From assembly GCF_035917995.1 (NCBI RefSeq), contig NZ_CP109131.1, positions 7,874,001 to 7,938,000 on the forward strand: a stretch of DNA of 64,000 nt, written 5' to 3'. This stretch comes from Streptosporangium sp. NBC_01755 (GTDB taxonomy: Bacteria > Actinomycetota > Actinomycetes > Streptosporangiales > Streptosporangiaceae). The position numbers and the translations under genes were made by a program. This document shows, one piece after another, positions 25,242 to 32,562 of the stretch; the first letter of the stretch is position 1; the number at the start of each line of letters is the position of its first letter. The notes under the pieces were generated by a model. That model was not told where the DNA came from. It made no database searches and worked only from the letters and a program-made list of their open reading frames with translations.

Positions 25242-26945
25242 ATGTATCTGCGGTCGACGCCTCGCCGGAACAAGGACGGGACGGAAGTCCGATACCTGCA
25301 GCTCGCGCACAACGTGTGGGATCCGGTGTTGAAGCGGTCGAAGGTGCAGGTCGTCTACAACTTCGGCCGCGAGGATGCCGCGAACCGGGAAGCCTTGCAG
25401 CGCCTGATCGCCTCGGTCACCCGGTTCCTCGATCCCGACGCCGCCTTGTCGGCGGCGACCGACGGGCTGGCGTTCACCGAGTCCCGACCTCTGGGCGGCA
25501 CATGGGTGCTGGATGCCCTCTGGCGGCAGTTGGAGATCGGCAAGGTGATGAAACGGCTGCTCAAGGGCCGCCGGCTCGACCCGGCCGCGGAGCGGGTGCT
25601 GTTCGCGCTGGTCGCCAACCGGGCCCTGGCCCCCTGCTCCAAGCTCGCGGCGGCCCGCTGGGTGAACGAGGACGTGGCGATCGACGGCCTGCTGCCCGCG
25701 ACCAGCGACGACGCCTGCTACCGGGCGATGGACTGGCTGATCGAGATCTCCGGAAAGCTCGAGGAAGAGGTGTTCCACCAGGTCGCAAACCTCCTCAACC
25801 TCGAGGTCGATCTGCTGTTCTTCGACACCACCTCGACCTACTTCGAGACCGAAGACGCCGACGAAGCCGTGCCTCGCGACGCGTTCGGCCAGGTCGTGCC
25901 CGAGCAGGACGCCACCGACGATCACAAGCGCAAGGGGTTCCGGTCGTTCGGCAAGTCCAAGGACCACCGCGATGACCTGCCGCAGGTCGTGATCGGGATG
26001 GCCGTCACCCGCACCGGCATCCCCGTCCGGGTGTGGTCCTGGCCCGGCGCGACCGGCGACTCCGCGCTGATCCGGCAGGTCAAGGACGATATGCGGGACT
26101 GGACGTTGTCGCGGATCGTGTGGGTCGCCGACCGCGGCTTCGCCTCCGAGCGCAACCGGCTGCACCTGCGCAAGGGCGACCACCACTACATCATCGGAGA
26201 GAAGCTCCGCTCCGGATCGGCCGAGGCCACCGAAGCACTCGCCCGTCAGGGCCGCTACCAGGAGATCCGCGACAACCTGCGGGTCAAGGAGGTTCGGATC
26301 CGCGAGGACGAGCGGTTCATCATCTGCTTCAACCCCGAGGCCGCGCAGCGGGACGAGAAGGTCCGGGAACGACTGCTCGCCCAGCTCGCGACCTTGATCG
26401 AGGGCACCGATCGGCTGAACGCGACCAAACGTGCGGAGCTGCGCGGGGTGATCTCCACCAAGCCCGGCCTGAACCGGTACCTGCGGACCACGCCCGGCGG
26501 GCTGCTGCGCATCGACGCCGCGAGAATCAAGGCCGAGGAGAACCTCGACGGCAAGTACCTGCTGCGCACCTCGGACCCGAAGATGACTCCTGAGGACATC
26601 GCGCTCGGCTACAAGCAGCTCCTCGAGGTTGAGCGGGGCTGGCGCGACATGAAGCAGATCATCGATCTGCGGCCGGTCTTCCACCGCAAGGAGCAGCGCA
26701 TCCGCGCGCACGTCCTGCTCTGCTGGCTGGCGCTGCTGCTGGCCCGGATCGCCGAGACCTCCACCGGGCAGACCTGGCCCGCCCTGCGCCGCGAGCTCGA
26801 CCGGATCACTCTGGGCACCTTCACCGGCCCCGCCGGCACCTTCCGGCAACGCACCGAGATCACCAAAGCCCAGCGCGATCTGCTCCACGCCCTCAAAATC
26901 GATGCCCCGCCCAGGATCTACCAGCTCACCCCGCCCAGCCGCTGA
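25242..26945 (+). CDS. IS1634-family transposase (DDE)
   Basis: 567-aa transposase, full length for the family. The N-terminus MYLRSTPRRNKDGTEVRYLQ with the LAHN and VYNFGRED motifs is characteristic of IS1634 members. Candidate catalytic residues are Asp in FFDTTSTYFE, Asp in WVADRGFASE and Glu in LEVERGWRDMKQ, in the spacing of an IS4-like DDE fold. No frameshift or stop interrupts it, so the element is probably still mobile. It lies inside the 25086-27059 IS with 156 bp on the left and 114 bp on the right. Confidence 0.93.
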   Translation: MYLRSTPRRNKDGTEVRYLQLAHNVWDPVLKRSKVQVVYNFGREDAANREALQRLIASVTRFLDPDAALSAATDGLAFTESRPLGGTWVLDALWRQLEIGKVMKRLLKGRRLDPAAERVLFALVANRALAPCSKLAAARWVNEDVAIDGLLPATSDDACYRAMDWLIEISGKLEEEVFHQVANLLNLEVDLLFFDTTSTYFETEDADEAVPRDAFGQVVPEQDATDDHKRKGFRSFGKSKDHRDDLPQVVIGMAVTRTGIPVRVWSWPGATGDSALIRQVKDDMRDWTLSRIVWVADRGFASERNRLHLRKGDHHYIIGEKLRSGSAEATEALARQGRYQEIRDNLRVKEVRIREDERFIICFNPEAAQRDEKVRERLLAQLATLIEGTDRLNATKRAELRGVISTKPGLNRYLRTTPGGLLRIDAARIKAEENLDGKYLLRTSDPKMTPEDIALGYKQLLEVERGWRDMKQIIDLRPVFHRKEQRIRAHVLLCWLALLLARIAETSTGQTWPALRRELDRITLGTFTGPAGTFRQRTEITKAQRDLLHALKIDAPPRIYQLTPPSR

Positions 26946-27040
26946 CCAGGCCGAACCCCAGCCCCTAGATACACGCCGTCCCGCCAGCAGACGGCATGTT
27001 TCCGCATGTCAATCCCCAGATTCGCGGACTATCCCGCTAC

Positions 27041-27059
27041 ATCAACTGCGGAACCCCGG
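27041..27059 (-). repeat. IS right terminal inverted repeat
   Basis: The reverse complement reads CCGGGGTTCCGCAGTTGAT, matching the left end of the IS. The adjoining 27060-27065 is the right copy of the CTGTTC target duplication. Confidence 0.75.
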
Positions 27060-27448
27060 CTGTTCAGCACCGCCTTAACCCGAAGCGGGAGTACCACCCG
27101 GGCGCTGCTGATCGCCAGACGGGACAGGCACCAGAATCCGAGTCCGCTTGCGACGGCAAGAGTGGCCAGTGGATCGACGACGAAACCGGTCGTGAACACT
27201 GCCAGGACGCATACGTGCTGCACCATCTCCAGACCCCACGCCCACCAGGCGTGCCTGACGATCGGAACGAGATCGAAGCCGTACGAGGGGGCGACCATAC
27301 GCGTTGAGTCGTTGTGCACCTGGCGAAGGACGACGCGACAGAAGTCGGGGTCAAGATAAATGCCCGCGCAGAGATGCCGGGTGGCCGTGTCCTCCCTCAG
27401 GAACCCGAGGTGTCCTTGCTCGCCGAGCTTCGTCGTAGATCGGGCCAC
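27060..27448 (-). pseudogene. 5' part of IS-interrupted membrane protein gene
   Basis: Starts at GTG 27448 behind GGAGGG. About 129 codons encode STTKLGEQGHLGFLREDTAT, YLDPDFCRVV and two membrane helices (VCVLAVFTTGFVVDPLATLA and LGFWCLSRLAI). The frame then runs into the IS at 27059. Joined across the deleted IS the junction codons are AAC AGG TGG, continuing into the 23699-25079 frame. The promoter and the first third of the protein are therefore separated from the rest and from the two downstream genes of the operon. Confidence 0.75.
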
Positions 27449-27468
27449 ATCGCCCTCCCTCTACTCGT

Positions 27469-27502
27469 TTAGGTCCACTTGACCATAAGTCGCTGGAGAC
27501 TT
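27469..27502. promoter_or_regulatory. Inverted repeats in the divergent NrtR / membrane-protein promoter region
   Basis: Two palindromes lie between the divergent starts at 27448 and 27536: TTAGGTC-cactt-GACCATAA (27470-27488) and AAGTC-gctgga-GACTT (27487-27502), with another AAGTC and a GAC just after. The Nudix-type regulator encoded next door is a natural candidate to bind here and would then control both directions. Binding is inferred from position only. Confidence 0.45.
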
Positions 27503-27535
27503 TAAGTCAAGACGACCTTTAGCTACAGTGTTCTC

Positions 27536-28252
27536 GTGATGGAAAGATCAAGTCTGAGCCGGGCATCGGTCACCGTAACCGTTGACCTGGTGATCCTCAC
27601 CGTCCGGCAGGATCAGCTGCGGGTCCTGCTGATCGATCGGGGCAATCAGCCATACCTGGGGCAGTCGGCGTTGCCAGGCGGTTTCGTCCGTGACGGGGAG
27701 ACGCTGGACGAGACCGCGCTCCGGGAGTTGAGCGAGGAGACCGGGCTTGACGGCCGCAAGCTGCATCTGGAGCAGTTGCACGCCTACAGCGATCCGGGCC
27801 GTGATCCACGAGGCAGGGTCATCACTGTGGCCTACCTGGCACTCGGACCCGATATGCCACTGCCCGTCGCGGGCACGGATGCCACAGCGGCACGCTGGGA
27901 GCCGATCTCATCCGCCCTCGCCAACGACACGTCGCTGGCCTTCGACCATGCCGCGATACTGCGCGATGGGCTGGAACGGGCAAGGTCGCAGCTTGAGCAC
28001 ACCACGGTGGCCGCGGCGTTCTGCCCTGAGCCTTTCACCGTCGGCGACCTGCGCCACATCTACGAGGCCGTCTGGGGATTCAAACTGGATCCCAGTAATT
28101 TTCGTAGGAAGGTGACGCGGACGGAGGGGTTCCTCGAAGCCACGGGCGAGCGCCGCTTTCCCGAAACCGGCAGGCCCGCGGCCCTCTACCGCCGGGGGCC
28201 CGCATCGCTGCTGGTCCCACCGCTGTTGCGATCGAGTGAGGTCTCCTCCTGA
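27536..28252 (+). CDS. NrtR-type Nudix transcriptional regulator
   Basis: 238-aa protein. Residues about 12-150 form a Nudix domain with an intact catalytic box (GFVRDGETLDETALRELSEE followed by TGL). The C-terminal about 80 residues (FTVGDLRHIYEAVWG ... FRRKVTRTEGFLEATGE) are the winged-helix typical of NrtR regulators, which sense ADP-ribose and usually control NAD metabolism. No NAD genes are adjacent; instead it is divergent from a predicted nucleosidase-containing conflict operon, and NAD/ADP-ribose status would be a sensible trigger for such a system. GTG 27536 or ATG 27539 may start translation; the leader is very short. Confidence 0.82.
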   Translation: MMERSSLSRASVTVTVDLVILTVRQDQLRVLLIDRGNQPYLGQSALPGGFVRDGETLDETALRELSEETGLDGRKLHLEQLHAYSDPGRDPRGRVITVAYLALGPDMPLPVAGTDATAARWEPISSALANDTSLAFDHAAILRDGLERARSQLEHTTVAAAFCPEPFTVGDLRHIYEAVWGFKLDPSNFRRKVTRTEGFLEATGERRFPETGRPAALYRRGPASLLVPPLLRSSEVSS

Positions 28253-28256
28253 CGGT

Positions 28257-28299
28257 GCCGGTTCGGGACACACCGTGAAGCGGCATGCCCCGGACCGGC
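28257..28299 (+). terminator. Candidate hairpin terminator after the Nudix regulator
   Basis: GCCGGTTCGGG (28257-28267) pairs with CCCGGACCGGC (28289-28299), 11 bp with one G-T pair and a 21-base loop, starting 4 bp after the stop codon. There is no U-tract, which is common in high-GC actinomycetes. Confidence 0.4.
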
Positions 28300-28388
28300 C
28301 GTGACCTTAGTTACCAGCCGCGGATCTTGCAGCCGTACTCGGTGTCGGGGTGCAGAAGGGCGTCGGCGGTGTCTTCCCGCCTACCCAT

Positions 28389-30077
28389 TTACGGGACGGT
28401 GGGGATGTTGACCACAGCAACCTCAATGCCGACGCTGCGAAGCGCCGAGGCGGCCTGGAGAAGTGACACCTGCGCGAAAGTGAACAGATTGTCAACGGTC
28501 AGAGGCTTCCCGCTCTTGAGTGAGATCGCATAGATCACCTTCTTGGGCACGAAGTCGTCCTTGACGGGGTGACCGGAGTCCTCCGCCCTCACCCGCCTGA
28601 GGAACTTCTGACGAGCTGAACTGTCCAGACGCAGGGCATCCGCGGAGACGCGCCCCTGGGCGAAGAGGTGGTTCAGCGGCGCCGTCGACTCGGCACGCTT
28701 GACGTGGATGAGCTCGTTCTCCATACCGAACAGGTCGCACGACTCGAACCCGCGCGGGTGCTGCTCGGTGTTGATGAGCTTCCTGTCCATGCAGACGAAT
28801 CCGCCTGCGTCTGCCGCCGCCCTGTTGTACGCTCCCTCGTCCTTGAGATCGGCGGTCCAGTCGATCAGCGAGACTCCCGCCGAGGCGGAGAGCAGTTCAT
28901 GGACCTGTTCCCGCATGCTCTCCAGGTGCCGATCGCCGACCTCGTACCAGTGGCCCTCGTGGTAAAAAAAGCGGCTTGTTCCGAGCGCCATCTCGGCCAC
29001 CAGCCACTTCTGTGCCGGAATCTTGGTACTGGCCGGCTCCCGGCCGGCCTCGTCCCGGCAGAGCTGGATGTGCCCCTTGATCATCGCGGTCAGTCGTTTT
29101 CCGGCCGGCAAGCTCTGCGTCTTCATCAGGACATGATCCAGGTCCAGGTCGTGAACGGACTCCCGCCGCGGGCCGATCTTGACCCAGTGTGACGCTGCGC
29201 TGTCCGCTTCGTCGAGACAGCCCGTGGGGGCCGTCAGCGCGATGCTGCCGCGTGACGGGTCTCCCAGCAGTTCGTCGAGACGCCGGTCGAGTTCGATTTT
29301 TCGGCCGTCTCCGGTCTTGAGCCTCCGGACCCGGGCGATGACGTCGAACGCGGGCTCGGGTGATACCTGGGCGGTGATCCGGTTGATCTCGGCCAGGTCG
29401 GAGAGCAGTTCCCCCGGCGCGGACCCCAGATGAATCTTGAGTGCGTCGGTGCCGGCGATCTGCACGGGCCGCTTGCGCCCCTTGCTCAGGGTGAGCGAGA
29501 TATCCCCCAGTTTGCCGGCGAGACGGCTGACCACCTCTCCATACTCCTCGATGGCGAAGGCGCGGATGTGCTGATCCTGAGCCGCCGACTTCCGGTCGGT
29601 CCGCCCACGCGCGTCCATCATGCTGTGGGTGACCTGGCGTACGGCGTCGGGCTTGAGAGTTCTGAGGGCGAACCCGAAGCCGAAGCCGGACGTCACGTGG
29701 GAGTGGTCGAGGAGGAGATGCCCCATCCCGTAGGTGATGGCGAACACCTCACCCTCTACAGGAATGAGCAGCACCCCCGCCGCCGTCCGGTTCTCCACCG
29801 TGGGGCGAACACCTGTGAGCAGGTGCACCGCCTCACCCCATTCCGGAGGGCGGCCACCACCGATCACCCCGGTGTAGAGCAGGCCCTCGATGGAACCGAC
29901 ATTCACCTCCTTGATCGTGAAGTCGTGTTCTTCCTCGTACTTCAGGTTCAGCGCCTCACGCATATCCGCGACGGCGGCCTCCACATCCTGAAGCAGGTGC
30001 AGCGTGGCACGCCTCGTGAGAGGAGCGGCTTTCTGATCAGTGGGGTCAGGGGCGATCATCTCGTGGTCGTCGTTCAC
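28389..30077 (-). CDS. TIGR04141/DUF6119-like sporadically distributed protein
   Basis: 562-aa soluble protein. The layout (N-terminal substrate-like domain, then FAITYGMGHLLLDHSHVTSG at about 112, and the C-terminal DRKLINTEQHPRGFESCDLF and YAISLKSGKP segments) agrees with the TIGR04141 family, now DUF6119, noted for patchy distribution and frequent neighbourhood with restriction or defence genes. No nuclease or ATPase motif is obvious. It is divergent from the type I restriction operon across a 325-bp gap. Biochemical function is unknown. Confidence 0.65.
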   Translation of the reverse strand: MNDDHEMIAPDPTDQKAAPLTRRATLHLLQDVEAAVADMREALNLKYEEEHDFTIKEVNVGSIEGLLYTGVIGGGRPPEWGEAVHLLTGVRPTVENRTAAGVLLIPVEGEVFAITYGMGHLLLDHSHVTSGFGFGFALRTLKPDAVRQVTHSMMDARGRTDRKSAAQDQHIRAFAIEEYGEVVSRLAGKLGDISLTLSKGRKRPVQIAGTDALKIHLGSAPGELLSDLAEINRITAQVSPEPAFDVIARVRRLKTGDGRKIELDRRLDELLGDPSRGSIALTAPTGCLDEADSAASHWVKIGPRRESVHDLDLDHVLMKTQSLPAGKRLTAMIKGHIQLCRDEAGREPASTKIPAQKWLVAEMALGTSRFFYHEGHWYEVGDRHLESMREQVHELLSASAGVSLIDWTADLKDEGAYNRAAADAGGFVCMDRKLINTEQHPRGFESCDLFGMENELIHVKRAESTAPLNHLFAQGRVSADALRLDSSARQKFLRRVRAEDSGHPVKDDFVPKKVIYAISLKSGKPLTVDNLFTFAQVSLLQAASALRSVGIEVAVVNIPTVP

Positions 30078-30402
30078 GTCGTTCTCCTGTGGGTGGGATG
30101 GACCAGTCCGCTGATTCGGGCCGTGTTCGGGCGCCTGCGGGACTGGTGATGCTGTTCACCGAGTGGGACTGATCTGCGGTGCCCCGTGTGCGGCCATCGG
30201 GATGACGGCTAACCGCGTGACACATTCGCAAGCCCGAATGAGTACCGGGACGGTGTGGGTCGAGAGTGACATCTTTTTCTTCGCCATGAGGGCTGAATTG
30301 CTGACAACCCCCGTTATCAAGGAAAGCGGTCCGCATTTTCCTTTTTGGTCGTAATGTGTGCGAGGTCGAAGGCCGACAGCGATCACGGGAGGGAGAGTCC
30401 GC
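30078..30402. other. Divergent intergenic region, locally AT-rich
   Basis: 325 bp between divergent defence genes. The half nearer the plus-strand gene (about 30260-30360) is clearly richer in A/T than the surroundings (runs such as ATCTTTTTCTTC and ATTTTCCTTTTTGG) and probably holds the promoter of the restriction operon. No ORF with coding bias or clear operator was seen. Confidence 0.35.
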
Positions 30403-32523
30403 ATGGCACAGCCGCCGCTTTCTCCCCCGGAGAGCTCCGCCGTCTCACTGGTCTCGATGGCTGAGATCGCGGTGATGGCGCAGGTCCAGCGCTCAGTGGT
30501 CTCCACCTGGCGTCGCAGGTACAGCGAGTTTCCCGACGTCGTCGCAGAGGAGGCGGGGCGCTCCTGGTTCGACGGGCGGGAGGTGGTCGAGTGGCTGCTG
30601 GCCACCGGGTTAGGGAATGCCGATCCCGCCCATCTTCGCGCAGAGTTGGCCCTTCATGTTATTTCCGGCCATAAAGACCATTTCGGCCCCCGCCGCCTTG
30701 TGGAGATTGTCGGCAGCCTGCTCTGCCTTCGCCATCTCGCCCAAAAACCCCTTATTTCCGACAAAGCAGATGATGGGCAGATAAATGCGGGCAAAGAGTG
30801 GGAGAAGATCCAGCACAGGGCCGAACGGATGGATCCGGAAGATGAGTTCGTGCTCCGCGAGCTGCGGGCCGCCGACAGTTCGGCGGTCGTGCTGGCGTAC
30901 CTCACCGAGGATCTGATCGAGGCCGCCTACACCGTCGGGGGCGCGTACGAACGTCTCCTGGAGCTGCGGGGGCGCCTCGGGCTCACCGAGCTCACCACCG
31001 AGGCCCTGACCCCCGACCTACGGGAACTCCTCGTTCAGCTCGTCGATCCCCGTTCCGTGGTAGAGCGGCGCGAGCAGATCACCGTCGCCGACCCGCACGC
31101 CCGGACCGGAGATCTGCTGGCGGCGGTCGTGCACGCCGTGGACGATCCCGCGACGATATGTGCCCTGGCCGCAGAGCCCGACGAGCGGCTTGCCCGCCTC
31201 GTCCGCCGCCGGTTGCTGCTCGCCGGTGTCGAGGACGTCGACCTCGACGTCCAGGTGGGCCTCGACCTGGAGGAGAGGCTGGCGGACCCGGACCTGATCA
31301 TCACCCAGCTCCCCTACCAGGCCGCCGAGACCCGGTCGAAGTTCACCGCGCTGGCGGGCATCGAGAGAGTCGCCGACCTGCTGGGACCCGGCCGTACCGC
31401 GCTCGTGCTCGGTCCCGCCGATGCCCTGGTCGACGAGCTGTCCGACATCAAGGAGGCCCAGCTCCGCTCCGCCCTGCTGCGGAGCGGCGTCGTCGAGGCG
31501 GTCATCGACCTTCCCGGCGGCGTGACCCCGTACCGGCCCGGCTACCGCTGCGCGCTCTGGGTGCTCACCCGCGATCCGGTCCAGGCCGCACACGGGTACG
31601 TGCTGCTCGCCGACGTCAGCGCCGAGCCGCCGAACGAGCAGGTACGTGCCAGGCTGGCCGAGGACGTCCTGATCTGGCGGGCCGAAGGTCATCGCTCCGG
31701 GCACGATCCCCGCTACGGGCATGTCGTCTCCGTCGCCTCGCTCGACGAGAAGTTCGGCGGTCCGCTCACCCCGCCAGGGCCGCCCGCCTCCCAGACCCTG
31801 TCTCGTACGGTGACCGAACGCCCCGCGCTGATCGCCGAGGCCGAGGGCCGGTTGGAGCGGGCCGGCGAGCAGGCCCGGCAGTACGCCGACGAGCATGTCC
31901 GTTCGCGGGTCAACGTCGTGCGGCGCACCGGCAGGAGGCCCGCGACCACCACGGTCCGAACGCTCGTCGCCGAGCGGCGGATCACGAAGGTCAGCGGTCA
32001 CCGTCTCGCCCCGGAACATGTCGTGCCGGACGGTCATCACACCGTGCTCGGCCCCGAGGAGATCGGCGGTGGGCCGGTCGGCGCGCGGCGCATCGACCGC
32101 GCCGTCCTCGCCACGTACAGGAACGCGGCCTTCACCGAACCTGGCGACATCGTCTACACCACCTCGCCCCGGTTCGGCCTGATGGTCGACCACGAGGGCC
32201 TCTCCATCGTCGCGTTCCCCGCCCGCATCCTGCGCGTCGTCCCCGACTCCGAATGCCCGCTCGCCCCCCGCGTGCTCGCCGCCCTGCTCGGCGCGGCCAG
32301 GAACACCGGTCGCAGCCCCGGCGCGGTACGGGCCGCACGGTCGATCGAGGACTTCGTCGTCCCGGACCTGGACCCGACGGACATGAGGCGTGCCGATGTC
32401 TTCCTCGCTGACATCGAGCGACGGCAGGAGCTGCTGCACACCCAGGACGACACGCTCACCGAGATCCGTCGCCTGACCGTCGCCGGTCTCGCCGACAGCA
32501 CCCTCACCATCGACGACCCCTGA
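30403..32523 (+). CDS. Degenerate N6-adenine methylase-like protein with N-terminal HTH
   Basis: 706-aa protein from ATG 30403 (GGGAGGGAGA upstream). Residues about 10-65 resemble a small winged helix (MAEIAVMAQVQRSVVSTWRR). The rest follows the HsdM/N6-methylase plan: SAM motif I is weakened to ADPHARTGDLL, and the catalytic NPPF/Y motif reads TQLPY, so the Asn is lost and methylation is unlikely. The C-terminal part (about 520-700) looks like a target-recognition-type region. It heads the type I operon, 39 bp before the true hsdM, and could be a regulator or DNA-binding partner. Confidence 0.72.
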   Translation: MAQPPLSPPESSAVSLVSMAEIAVMAQVQRSVVSTWRRRYSEFPDVVAEEAGRSWFDGREVVEWLLATGLGNADPAHLRAELALHVISGHKDHFGPRRLVEIVGSLLCLRHLAQKPLISDKADDGQINAGKEWEKIQHRAERMDPEDEFVLRELRAADSSAVVLAYLTEDLIEAAYTVGGAYERLLELRGRLGLTELTTEALTPDLRELLVQLVDPRSVVERREQITVADPHARTGDLLAAVVHAVDDPATICALAAEPDERLARLVRRRLLLAGVEDVDLDVQVGLDLEERLADPDLIITQLPYQAAETRSKFTALAGIERVADLLGPGRTALVLGPADALVDELSDIKEAQLRSALLRSGVVEAVIDLPGGVTPYRPGYRCALWVLTRDPVQAAHGYVLLADVSAEPPNEQVRARLAEDVLIWRAEGHRSGHDPRYGHVVSVASLDEKFGGPLTPPGPPASQTLSRTVTERPALIAEAEGRLERAGEQARQYADEHVRSRVNVVRRTGRRPATTTVRTLVAERRITKVSGHRLAPEHVVPDGHHTVLGPEEIGGGPVGARRIDRAVLATYRNAAFTEPGDIVYTTSPRFGLMVDHEGLSIVAFPARILRVVPDSECPLAPRVLAALLGAARNTGRSPGAVRAARSIEDFVVPDLDPTDMRRADVFLADIERRQELLHTQDDTLTEIRRLTVAGLADSTLTIDDP

Positions 32524-32562
32524 TCCCACCCGACTCCCAACCCCCTACGGAGAAGAGAACCG

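Larger units (their letters stand above)
25086..27059 (+). mobile_element. IS1634-family insertion sequence, 1,974 bp
   Basis: A complete element flanked by the 6-bp direct repeat CTGTTC. Terminal inverted repeats read CTGGGTTCCGCAGCTAAT at the left and CCGGGGTTCCGCAGTTGAT (reverse complement) at the right, sharing GGGTTCCGCAG. One transposase gene occupies 25242-26945. Two subterminal copies of CCTAGATACACGC (25177-25189 and 26964-26976, same orientation) lie inside the element and may be transposase-binding sites. The insertion splits a membrane-protein gene on the opposite strand, and excision restores its frame. Confidence 0.88.

Noticed and set aside
25177..26976. 13-bp direct repeat CCTAGATACACGC at 25177-25189 and 26964-26976 as the target duplication of the IS
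   Set aside because: Better ends exist outside it: inverted GGGTTCCGCAG ends flanked by CTGTTC on both sides, and removal at those points restores a gene. The 13-bp repeats are therefore internal subterminal sequences.
30610..30816. Small minus-strand ORF within the AT-richer part of the methylase-like gene
   Set aside because: The plus-strand frame is continuous through it and homologous on both sides; no ribosome-binding site or known family.
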